Shown here: positions 52,774 to 64,000 of the stretch, in pieces
How positions within the stretch are numbered: position 1 is the stretch's first letter
Layout of the letters: each line of letters begins with the position of its first letter
Origin: Syngnathus acus
Taxonomy: Eukaryota; Chordata; Actinopteri; Syngnathiformes; Syngnathidae
DNA length: 64,000 bases
Assembly (NCBI RefSeq): GCF_901709675.1
Contig: NC_051087.1
Span: 5,723,001 to 5,787,000, forward strand
Direction of reading: 5' to 3'
Program-made: the position numbers and the translations under genes
The notes under the pieces: model-generated
The model's input: only the letters and a program-made list of their open reading frames with translations
Databases searched by the model: none
Told to the model about the DNA's origin: nothing

Positions 52774-53619
52774 CTAAAAAGAATAAATACTTTTGTCACT
52801 TTATTTGCGGAATACTTGGGAAGTATCTTATAGCAATTAATTGCAACCGCACATAGAAAGATCTTCCAATCATAATTAAAGAAATGTGTTCAATATGCAT
52901 TCCACATCTGCTCTGCAACACATTTCATTTCCTTCACCATTATCTTTTTTTTTTTTTAAACAAGCGAATGGCTTGTCAACTAATGCTCTTTAGCAGGATT
53001 TAAATCTCCAAAAGGGTTTACCAGCCCCCGATGGTAATTAACTGCGACATACAGCCTCTCCATCAGCCTACTGTATATTGGTTGGTCTCAACATTATTAC
53101 ATTTTGAACATATATGTCACAATCACGCTTATTTTTGAGACAACCAAATGTTTCTTGGTGGTGGAGTTGTACTCAATTGCATGATCAAATCTGACTGAAG
53201 CAGTTCTTTTTGATCTTAGGAACATTTTTGAATCAATAACATAAATCCGATAATAATGTGCAACCCCCTCCCCCACATAACAAATATTGTGTAGCATTAT
53301 CATCTTATATGAAGCCAGAATTTGAAATAAAGCTCTTTTATTGAATTTGAACGGATGTGTACCTCATGAGTCCATTGAGTGTATCGTGCAAAAATGGTTT
53401 CCGTTGGCAATGACAACGTCTCATTGAAAAGCTAATTAGTGTGGCAACAGATAAGTGCGTCGCAGCGTCCTTCACGGTTTATTCCGAACTTATTTTCTCT
53501 TAATAAGGCGATGCAGACTAGACAACATCAATATGATCATCATTTAGACTAATCAATTATGCACGTTAGCTATTAATTTGACATGACATATACAGACAGC
53601 ATCTAGTTCCGTCCATTAC

Positions 53620-53745
53620 CGTGACGAGCAGACGGTCATCACAGACGCTCCGTAAAGATCCATGGACACACACCGGGGGACGCGCAACAGGTCCCGGATA
53701 TACTGTGGACGCTCACGGCTTCCTCTGGTTCACTGCGAGACGCCA
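53620..53745 (-). other. mpdz: Putative 5' non-coding exon and promoter region of mpdz
   Basis: GC- and CpG-rich on a background of AT-rich DNA, ending at a donor (GTCACG|GTAATGG). It would splice to 52,773. An ATG at 53,663 in good context (TCCATGG) opens a short frame that stops soon after the junction, so it would be an upstream ORF, not the mpdz start. The 5' end is a guess. Confidence 0.4.
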
Positions 53746-54288
53746 GAAAATACACGCACAGAAAAAAACTAAGTTTCCATAACAAGTGACAGTACAATGG
53801 CACACGACCTGCTTATCAAAGAAGCAAGTGTAATTTATTCTGCAGCCCTCTTTGACAGGACGCCAGTGCGCATGTCGGCCGCTGATCCTTTACCCTGACA
53901 TTCACCGGACACAACATTAAGTACACCTTGCAGTTGAGTTGGCACATGGTTTTTAACATATTAGTTGTGAAGGGGGAAAAAAGGACGTTCCAGAGTAAAA
54001 GCACTTTTCCTATAAAAAAAAAAAGTAGTCCTCCAAGTAATTACTTGAGTAAGACTAATTCAATGAAAGACTGACCAAGAAAAGGGAGTTACTTATGATT
54101 TATTATGTTCTTCAATAACAGAATGAATGTTATAATAAAGGCAAAATAAAATGGCAATCTGCAAATTAGATTTTTGACCAACAATATATCATTTTGACTA
54201 CAAATAATAATAAAAAATGACAACCTTAACCAGAAGAAATAGTCTTAAACTTTGTGAAAACGGCAACATGTTTTACCATCGGTATCTA

Positions 54289-54378
54289 CCATCCATCCGT
54301 CCGTCCGTTTGTCCGTCCGCCCATTCGTCCGCCCGCCCGTCTATCCATCCATCCAATCGCCAGTCCGTCCGTCCATCT
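54289..54378. repeat. Degenerate GTCC/ATCC array
   Basis: Tetranucleotide units with many interruptions (CCGTCCGTCCG, CCGCCCGCCCG, CCATCCATCC). Confidence 0.85.
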
Positions 54379-57300
54379 AATTTGTTAGACAATAAGAAAA
54401 CGTGCAAGCAAATTGAAACTAGATTATCGTTGTTCCAGTTACAGAACGATATTTGTGAATTTTTTCAAGTGCGCCATTAGATTTTTTTTTAATTTGTATT
54501 GAAACGTGAGCTTTGACTGAAAAAAAAACTTGGCAATCAAGTTAGGAATATCAACAGAGTACAACACAAACAAACACAACTTCTTTTCACAAGGTCATTT
54601 GAGTTTTGCAGAGGGAAATTCGGTTTCTGCTCAAGTTTCAACCCCTTTCCAGTGTGTTTGTGTGTTTACACACGGTAGGTGGAGCCCTAACTCTAGACAT
54701 CTCGGAATCCAATCCAGTTCCGTGTTTTCCACCAGATAGCCCACTTGATCGAGCCACTCTTCTCTCCTGGCGCTTTCTTTCTGCGTGCATCCCCTTGGCA
54801 GAAATCATCACCACCTTCCCATCCCTCCTAAAACAAGCCACCCACCCATCCTCGCGCTCACCCCCGCCCGCCTTGCCACACAAGCCTCATGTCGCCGGGC
54901 TGCACGCTCTCATCCACCGTGCAGCGTCCTGCAAAAAAAACAAAACAAAACCGGTTTGTGTCATAGCTGACCCTTTGCAACTGACTTGACCGCACTGTTT
55001 TGGCGCTCGTGGAGAAAAGTCAGTGAAGGTAATAAAGGCGTCTAGGGGAGATAACGAGGGATAGAGAGGAGAGAGAAAGAGAGGGAGGGAGGGAGGGAGA
55101 ACGGGAGGAGACAGGCGGCAAGAAATACGCCTCTATCCTCCTTCCCCTGCACACTCCAGCGGACTTCCATCCGTCCATCCCCTCGCGTGCCTCCGGATAC
55201 CAAGCACACTACCTTACTTGCCGCTTTGCAAAATATTCCCCTCATTTTTGAAATTTCATTTCCTTCCCTATTTGAACAGAAGAGCCGGAGTCAAGTGCGG
55301 TCATTTCTCATCTATTTGCAAAAAAAGGACTGTACGATAGCGGGCTTAATTTCGCTTCTACTGTGCACGGGATGTGTACTGTATGTATATGCTCATACTG
55401 ACACGGTAAGGCTTTCTTTCATTTCTTCCTCTCCATATCAACCTGTTTCTATGCAAATGGCATGGCAACCCGGACTTGCTCATGGGAATGTGGCCTATAA
55501 GGCAACACTTGACCGGTCCCGTTAGATGCGTTAGTGTGTAATGCAATGTAAAGGCGCTATACGGTATAGCCATCCCGCAATCTTGCGTGGCTGGCTGCAT
55601 GGGCGTCAAATACCAGCTTGCAAAAAAACTAAGCAATTTAATCACGTTATAGTATTCCCGTAGAGGATAGAGCCTGTACATTATTATTCTGTTCCGCATG
55701 TGTCTGCCTCACTGCAGGGTGCTCTGTGGCGTGATGGATGACAGGCAGTCTTCATCTTCTCAGCATTTCACCCATGTTAGCATGCTGTCATTTGGATATA
55801 TTGGAATGCGATAAGTCTCCTTTTTTGGTGTGCGCACTAGTCTTAAAATCCCGAATGCAGCCACTCTGTAATCAAAACAGGAACCAGCAGGCCAGCGCAC
55901 ACAGGGAGATGTCAATCATGCGGGTTCAAGAGTGAAAGCTATTGCTCTTATTTACTGTGGAGGCGCCTTGGGTTGTAAATGACCTTGATGAAAACTACCA
56001 AAGGTGGCACAGTCATTTCCTGTTAAATTGCTCTTTGTCATCCACATGAAATACAATAATAAGCGTTTATGCCTCATTGTTGCTGAGTTATCAGGAGCAC
56101 TTCCTGTCAGAAAATGTGGATTGGAAAGCAAGTACACCCTTGTATGACCCTTACTGGAAATTTGTCCTCAGTGTGAGCGATTTTTGTCCTTTTTTTTTTT
56201 TTTTTTTTTGCACTGACCCTTGTGAGTCACTGGGGATCCGCACTCAGCATCCAAATGGCTCTCAGCTCGGACATAGTGTGCAAATTCTTTGTGTGTGTTA
56301 CAAAGGCAGTGGAGATGCAAGCAACAAGGCTGGTGACAATGTGTTGACGCATCTGTCATTGCAACAGCTTAAAAGGAATACAAGAGTCAGGTGAGCCACG
56401 CCGGCGGGGAAATGGTCAGTGCAGACAGTTACTTGTCTTCTTTGGACTTATACGCTGCAGCTTCTTTATCTTTTTTTTGGAACCATGTAGATTTGCTTCA
56501 CCGACATTCTGGTGGCATCTGTTGTAGCGTCCGTCTCGGAGGACATAATTATGTTTGGGGATGACATAAATATCACTAAAACATCTGTCAGCAGCACATC
56601 TGTTAAAGTCAAAGTGATCTTGCATTCATTCATCCATAATTCCTGTTTGGTATGCAATCTTACTAAATCTTCCCGAGAAAAATCTTTTCTATCATACATC
56701 TATCCGTTTGGGCTAATTTAATTTTTTATAAATTCATTGAATGACAATTAGTATTAGCAATTCATATTCATATCCATGCATGTAAAAAATAAAATAAAAT
56801 AAACATCTTAAAGTCCTTCTTTGCTGTTCAATGCTTCGGTGGTGGACATACAAAGACAATGTATGTCTGTGATGGTTAGTTTGGAAAAGTCTTGTAAACA
56901 CAGTGGCCACAATAATGCATTTTTCAAAACCGGAAAAGATGGAGCGAGGGAGATAATGTGGAAAAAAGCCATTCATGCGAGAGAAAGATGCATTCTTCCA
57001 CATTATGACAACAGGATGTTACGTCCCACCATGTTTGCCTCCCCCCTTTATCACAGAATTGACCCCCTCGGCTCCATAATGAAATTCGGAACAATCTCTA
57101 AAACATCTGCCTATAAGGATTTGTTCACATTGTACAAAAGTCTACTGTATTTTCCAGAGATTAAGACTATCTGTTGTAATCAAGCCAAGATAATGTGGTT
57201 TTATTCTATCCATAAAATTGCTTGAACAAAAACAACTTGGAGCTCTTCAAAATCTATTTCCATGCCAGTGTCATATGAAGTAACACCCCAATTTCTTGAC

Positions 57301-59054
57301 TCTGTACCAGTTGTCTGAATAGACAGCACATCTCCTCTCCATTTTGCCATAATTGATGCAAGTCATGATTAAAAAACAATACATTTTGCACAACTGACAC
57401 ATGGTCGATGAATGAATTGATCAATGTTGCCCATCCTGAGTGAGCCGGCTGACCCAATAGTTTCTTTTTGTCTGTTTTCTGATGTGCGATGCTTTCTGCA
57501 TGAAATCCGATTAAATTATATATTCTTACGTCGTGGCGGCACGGTTTCATACCTCAGACTGGGTCGGGATCTTTTATTCATCAATCGATCCACTCAAGCA
57601 AACACACCTCGGAGACTTTCCATATCAAATATATTTAATTGATCTGGTAAATATGAATAAATCTAGGTAACTGTCACACCTGCATATTTTTAGAAATGCT
57701 TGGATACAAATTTTATTTTTCATTGAAGTGTATTAAAAAAATACTTTTCATGATTATTGGTCATTTAATCAATTCTTGTTTTTTTATTTGGTACTGTTTT
57801 GTGATGGCTCAAGGGAGAGATGATTCTGTATTCACCCACCTGATTCAGTTAATGATTCAATCACTGTTTTCGAAAATATTATTTTGATGAAAAAATAAAG
57901 CTTGCTTTCAGAGAATAATTAGAATCTAATAGAGTCTGGAATTAGACAATTTTAGGAGAAACGATGGCCCTGAATGATTAGTAATTTATTATTAAAATTG
58001 TTGGTGATATGATAACCGATTAGTTCTCAATCAATTAATTTTGACTCCTCTAATTACAGCAACTGTTGTCTTATTTTTTATTTGTCATCCTCATCCTAAA
58101 ACTCATACCTTCCATCTTGTTTTTTACTTTTACCGACAGACTTAGCAAACATCTGTGCCATATCGAACGTGAATGCGTGCTAGCGCCCATCTTAGGTCAA
58201 AGGGCGCGAAAGCAACGGCGATGTGTTGTATGAAAAACACTTGCTGTAAAATACCCGGCAATGCACCAAAAAGTCATACAAGCAAGCACATTCAGCAAGA
58301 ATGGCTTTTCTTCCCGTTGGTCTGAACGTCCTTCTTTAATTAGGTCACTAATTCATTTTACTTCTTGTGATTCACAATGCAGATGGAGCTGCTTGTTGGG
58401 GGAAGTGTGCAAATGATGATGGTTGTGCACATTCAGAGTGTTCCACTTCATTGGCTAATGGCTTTGTTTGTTTCAGAGCTGTTAACGCTGCACAATATTT
58501 GGTTAGGAATGTGGTGAGTGATATGACAATATTAAATCCGCTAATAGAAGCACCGTGTGATTTGAATAAGGGATTCATCGTCATGCGCTTGGTGGGCTCA
58601 CCCAAACTCAAAGTAAACCTTTTTGTCGAAAGGATTTAGATACACTAAGATATGAGGTGCAGGCTTCATTTATAGTGACGCTGATGACTCAGTTTCAACC
58701 AGACTTAATCAACGGAGTTAAATTGAATTTATAAAGCAATACGTGTGATGAGCTTTTGTTGATTGGATAATATCAGGTCACCGGGTCACCTGTATGGTAG
58801 CAGGACAATATTGGCAAGTTGTCTTTACAACTGGGCAGTGGCCATTTTGAACAATTCTGAACATTAAAGGCCTTGTTTTTGTGGTCAGCTCAATTGAAGC
58901 GCATCTCGTGGGCTTTGGATGCTGGACAGAAGTGCTGGACCACTTCTATCGGGGATTTTAGATGTCTGATAATCTGATACTCTTTTTTTGTTGCTGTTGA
59001 TATTGGAGCAATATCAATATCAGAGAGTCTACGCTTACAATGTATTACACTTAT

Positions 59055-59130
59055 CTCAATTATTATTATTATTATCATTATTATCATCATTATCATCATT
59101 ATTATCATAATTCCCATTATTATTATTGGT
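59055..59130. repeat. Imperfect (ATT/ATC)n trinucleotide array
   Basis: Mixed ATT and ATC units over about 75 bp. Confidence 0.85.
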
Positions 59131-61091
59131 AGTAATAGTATGAGAATTCCTTTGTTTGCATATGCCTAATTTACAGCTTAATCTAAAAGTCCTGTACCTC
59201 AAACATACCAGACGTGCCAAATACTACAAAAACACAAATTTCTTCACAGTAGTTTGAAACTTAGCAGTTAATTTAAGTTTTTGCTTTGTGAACAGAGCAA
59301 TCTTTGCAGAACAGGGAATCTAATCAAAATATGTTTCCCATTGGAAATGAACGGAGGCAGTACGGTGACGTATCTCCCTCAAAGTTGAGAAGTTTTGGAG
59401 ATTGACGTGTTAATGTGTACTATTAAGCGACAGAATATTTGAATACATAAAAGAGGAGCTCATGCTCAGAATCAAGAAACGTATTTTAAAGAAGCATGAA
59501 GCAAGCACAAGACCATATTTAGGGCGACCTGCATCCGCCATATGTTTTCTCACCGCAGAAACTGTAAAAAGTGTTGGGTGGGGCCTGACTCTGGACCAGA
59601 ATCCAACCTTGACGCAATAATTTGGTGACAGCCTTCGACCTCGATGTACTACGCGAGTGAGTCAAAGCGACAACTCAAAACCAAATTTAAGGAAAGTGAG
59701 AGAAATGCTGCCGTGCAGTTTGTCACGCTCCATTTTGCTCTTCTTCTTCTTCATCTTTTGTTCGCTTCACATTGTCGTCAAATTCCAGAGTCTGGAATTT
59801 CGATATAAGCATAACATCATTCTGATATTGCGTGCATCACAACAGCCCCTGCAGTGGAACCAATAATGGAAGGTTTGCATGTAAATTTAAATCTTCTGGC
59901 CAGCTTTTGAGTCTGCTTATAGATGCTGGATGTGACACAAACTGGATGTGACAAGAGTGGAAACTTAAAGTGAGCTAACAGCAGAATGTTAGGGGCACAT
60001 TATACAAGAGTGGCTCATGAATAGCCTGTAATAAACCAGGTAGTGCTGATGATTAAGGGGTCTAAAATCAGGCATCAAAAGTCGATGAAACTATCTTGCA
60101 AGTGTTAAGTGGGTATTAAATTTAACACCACCCAGCAACATGAGTGCTGCACAAGATCTGCACATGTGCTTTCACGAGACCTCTCTCCAATTATTTTTAC
60201 AGTTGTATACTAGGTAAAATGTTATTTGGAAAATTGTTTGTACTGTTATTCAAGTTTTATTGAGGGCAACCGGTTGACCGTGGAATGGAGTATACGCTTT
60301 ACATTATTTCCGATGGGAAAGTCCCGACAATCAGCTTCAGGAAATGGATTGTTTTCAGTCGCAGTCAGAGGCTGTTTGGGTACTGGATTCGGGAGTAAAG
60401 GTTAAATGTTTTTGCACTAAGGGATTTTGGTGCAAGGGCAAATTATTCTTGTTGAGTTAATAAAATAAAACAAAATAAAAAATAATTACAAAAAACACAT
60501 GATTAAATGCTCTGAATGACAGATGAAAAAAGCACAGCGGGATTTTTTGAGCTTGAAAAAGATCAAATAAATCGATGAGAAGATAACTAGTCCTATCTCA
60601 AGCTTTATTTGATTAGGCAGGGGGTTGCTCGAGTTTCTAAGTCCAATGCGTTGACAAAGAACCTTGGGGCTGATTTCCACAAAATGACTTTTATCAAGAA
60701 TCTCTTCAACAATCTGCACTTCCTCAGCTAATTTATGCGTGTCGAGATAAACGTTTCAGTGTCAGAGACAAAACAGGCGAAGGTTGATATCCGCTTATTG
60801 AGACAACAAACCTTTTTTGCATAACTAAATGGTTACCTTGGCTTAACTCAATTTTATCGTGGGCTTCCCTCGGAGGGCCATTATGACAATGATACCAAAT
60901 AAATGTTTAATCGTCATAAGAAATAGATGGATTCTGAAATCAGAACTAATGTTTTCTTCAGTTATTGTTCAAATTACTGTAAAAAGAGTAAAACAATTCT
61001 TACAAAATCTCAACATTATTATTTATTACACATGCAAATTAAAAATGATGGTGCAGATTTTAGCAAGAATCATCGGAGTTGACATGATTTG

Positions 61092-61162
61092 ATCTCACGG
61101 GCCATATACTAGAATGACATGATGGGCCGCATCTGGCCCCCGGGCCTTGAGTTTGACACCTA
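61092..61162. mobile_element. hAT-like terminal fragment (reverse end)
   Basis: GGGCCGCATCTGGCCCCCGG followed by GGCCTTGAGTTTGACACC is the usual right end of hAT (Charlie-like) elements, the reverse counterpart of the tip at 2,127. I did not find the other end. Confidence 0.5.
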
Positions 61163-61833
61163 TGTCTTAAACTGTGCAACACCAACATCTTGGTACCATT
61201 AAAATGAGAAGGAGGAAGACTGGATTTCAAAGTCTCAGTTCCTAATGCGTGAACCCCACTTTAACCTAATTCAGAAGCCCCCTTTTCAAACCCTGAACGA
61301 CATCTCTATGCTGTATTGAATTAATGAGGGCAAATCCTCGACGGTCTTCTTCACCCAGCCAAAGCACTCGGTCATGTGTTAACACATCCTTCCTTCGAGC
61401 ATCCATTACCCGTCAAAGAATTACTGCGCCTCCTTGCATTTCCACCTCGGACTAGTGACAACTCACTTCTCTCCGCACGTGTGAAGCTGGCCGCGTCTAT
61501 AATTCAACCCCATTAGTAGTTCACTCAGCGTGAGGGCAGGACGTCGCTACTTTGCAACGTGATTAGACGTCTGCCTGGCTAAAAGGGGGCAGGAGGGTGG
61601 TGGGGGGGAGCGGGACTCAGTAGCCGGCTTTATAATCTCAGAGCTCTGACCGCCTCATTGCAGCCATGGCCTTGACAAGACCGACCCCGAAGTGAAAGAT
61701 ATCTTCGTCAGCATAAATTGTACAACTGTTGGGAAGCTTGGAAAAAAACACTCCATCTTTTGGGATGTTTGGAAGGAATGTCAACTGTTGGCCGGACTCT
61801 TGCCGTCTCCTAGTGGAGCTGTGTGTATACAAG

Positions 61834-61861
61834 TATGTGTGTGTGTGTGTGTGTGTGTGTG
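61834..61861. repeat. (TG)n run
   Basis: About thirteen TG units. Confidence 0.95.
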
Positions 61862-64000
61862 CACAAGTGCTTGTGATACATGTCGTAATCCTGCTCAATG
61901 GTTGTATTGTTCAGCAGGAAACTGTAATCGCACTGTTAAACAACATCTGTGGGGATGCATTGGCCAATCAACTGTAAGTATTGATGTTTTGCTGGACAAA
62001 CAAAAGACGATATTTAAGACAATAATGCTGATTTCAATCTAGTATTTACGATGAATATAGATGTAATCAAATTCACATAAAATAGATTAAGTAGAATTTT
62101 CAAGGCAAAATACGTAATTCCACTGAGAGCATTGCTCTAGTAGAAGATGGGGATTTTTTTATTATTATTAACATTATCAGTTTAACAATACTAATAAAAT
62201 ACCCAATGAAGATAAAATAAAATTATAGACAGTGATTACTATTAACAATTGTGTATTAAAATAGGTGCTGTGTATTGCAAAGATGTTTTTTTATGCAATG
62301 GTGGTAGGGAGTAATAGCGGAAAGACGGCGACTATTCAGCCTTGATGCTTTTTAATTGATTAAATTATGCTGAATTCCAATAAGGGCGAAATCATCTTGC
62401 ATTTATTTTTCATGTTAATCCTGTTTCATTCAGAGAATAGTTCTCAAATTATTACCATGCCTCAAATAGTCCCTTAACAACATTTTTTTGTATTCACATC
62501 AGTAAACAAAGTATTTTCGACTAAACCGTCTCACTCGCTCAGAAGTTATCTCGCCATCTACCATAAATGTCTTTTTCAATCTCCTCTTCTTCTCGCTGTC
62601 CTTCTGGCCTCACTCTTTTTCTTCCTTAACAGTCACTGCTCAATAGAATTACACACGCATGCATGCCTTTCCTCTTACAGATACTCCATCCACACATCAA
62701 CGGGCGTAGATCAATTTCCGTCACACTACAGACGTGGCTAGCAACTGTACATATACACACACACACATACGGGCACACAAAGCCACGTGGGAGCTGAATG
62801 AGTGGACAAGACCAAAGTGATTGTAAGACGCAAACTCAAAAGGTCTGATGATTATTTTTGTCTCTGCCGGAAATCATTTACAATAGCACTTACGGCTCCC
62901 CTCTTCCCCAGTTGAGTCAATTTACACTGTGTGTGTGTGTTTTGCTCGCGTCTTTGGTTCATGGCCGCAGTATTGATGTGGGAAATTCCGAGTCGCGTCC
63001 CTCCGCCGTTCGACAATCGCATGCTTTAGGAGGCCTCCCTTTGCTTAGCTTTGAAATGAGTCATCCACAATGTGATGCAACACAGCAGAGCAGATTTGAA
63101 TTATGGGGCAATGAACAATGAGGTCACGGCAGGGCTGTGGGCATAAATCTCTTGGTGCCGTGTTGTAAAAACAGCGTCTCTTATCAATGGAAGGAACAAG
63201 AGTCGGAAAATACAGCATTGTTTTGGTAATACTGCAAATAAAGACGTGCGATTCCAGATAATGGATGTTGTGGAATAGATTCTGTAATGCCATCACGTAA
63301 TTGTGCTAATTTTGCCTTCTAGTTTTTTCTTTTTTGCAGATATTCTTGAGCAAAAGTTCTTCTACCTTGATTGCAAACTGCTGCAATGGCATTCTCAGTG
63401 TTCACATGCCTCCTGTGTATCCACCCAAATGCATCCTCTGATATTTTCCGTGTCTTTTTCCTTCTTCAGCAAATAGTCCACAATCAGGGCCTGATGTAAT
63501 ACCATCATCCCCAGGCTCCTCTTAAATTTCCTGCTTACTGGGCTTTTATTCTAACTGCATTACGTACGTACATCGTCTTTCTCTCCGTACATCTGGTTCT
63601 TTTTAGATGCAAAAAAAAAAAAAATCAAACTCCGCTTGATGTCATTTAAAAGTAAATTGGAGAAAATAACAATATAAGTCATTTATTCACGAGTAGATGG
63701 TGGCACTGCTGAGATGGAAATCGACATGGCGACGTTTCCATTCCCTGCCTTTTGAGAGGGAGAACGTGCGCCAGGGAGTATTGATCTGAAGCTTACTTGA
63801 TGGTGTGCCGTGATTGGGCGAGGACGTGGTGGAGGGCCAGGCGGTCACGCTCGATGGAACACCGATATTATCAGATGCAGTCACGATCAATGCTTTGATC
63901 ATCATTTGTGTTATTTTCTTTTCGCCCCTTGAGCTCTTGCGATTGTGTGAAGTATAAAAATACCGCCTTGTTGGGCCTTAAGTTAAACCCCCTTAGACTA

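Larger units (their letters stand above)
53750..64000. other. Right flank upstream of mpdz without a supportable gene
   Basis: No coding exon that I trust. It contains a GTCC-rich array (54,289-54,378), an AT-rich trinucleotide stretch (59,055-59,130), a hAT-like terminus (61,092-61,162) and a GT run (61,834-61,861). Two GC-richer spots, about 55,030-55,200 (with a GGGA run) and 61,560-61,690, look promoter-like by composition only. In mammals the next gene beyond MPDZ is NFIB; I see no NFIB exon here. Confidence 0.55.

Noticed and set aside
55188-55405. Frame with a hydrophobic stretch (AGLISLLLCTGCVLYVY) ending at a good donor (GACACG|GTAAGG)
   Set aside because: No ATG opens this frame in a sensible place, no downstream exon can be matched and I recognise no family. 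It may be chance; transcript data could revive it.
61665-61694. ATG in good context (GCAGCCATGGCC) after GC-rich, promoter-like sequence
   Set aside because: The frame closes after nine codons and no splice donor continues it.

Overview
This is vertebrate nuclear DNA, almost certainly a teleost fish. Three intron-containing protein genes can be rebuilt with consistent GT-AG boundaries and reading phases, and two of them are recognisable: tyrp1 (tyrosinase-related protein 1, pigment cells) and mpdz (MUPP1, multi-PDZ scaffold). TYRP1 and MPDZ are also neighbours, in the same convergent orientation, on human 9p23. Small introns, a 2.5 kb gap between the genes and many long tetranucleotide arrays fit a compact fish genome. 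I cannot name the species.

Layout. 1-10.6 kb: no gene that I can support; GATA-type microsatellites and fragments of DNA transposons. 10,709-14,336 (+): a six-exon gene for a single-pass membrane protein of 547 aa with a very acidic ectodomain; I do not recognise the family. 15,417-22,162 (+): tyrp1, with a TATA-like promoter, a variant M-box, a non-coding first exon and eight coding exons (537 aa, the same length as human, all six metal-binding histidines at the same positions). 22,163-24,648: short spacer without a gene. 24,649 to about 53,750 (-): mpdz, with 41 coding exons traced, about 1,789 aa, ending convergently on tyrp1. 53.8-64 kb: upstream flank of mpdz with no gene that I can support.

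The main surprise is in mpdz. The reconstructed protein has L27, then PDZ2 to PDZ8 and PDZ10 to PDZ13. PDZ1 is missing altogether: exon 3 (an unfamiliar Ser-rich segment) is joined through a 224-bp intron to the short exon leading into PDZ2. PDZ9 is reduced to a remnant of about 40 aa. Every remaining exon keeps its phase, so this looks like domain loss in an intact gene rather than pseudogenisation.

Other points: spliced tyrp1 mRNA would carry two tiny upstream ORFs chained to each other and to the main start codon by overlapping stop/start codons. Four copies of one inverted-repeat (foldback) element family lie across the window, one of them just upstream of an mpdz splice acceptor. One mpdz intron consists almost entirely of 36 GATA units. 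I found no prokaryote-like system, CRISPR array or RNA gene.

All exon calls were made by eye from splice consensus, phase and remembered family sequences; no alignment was run.
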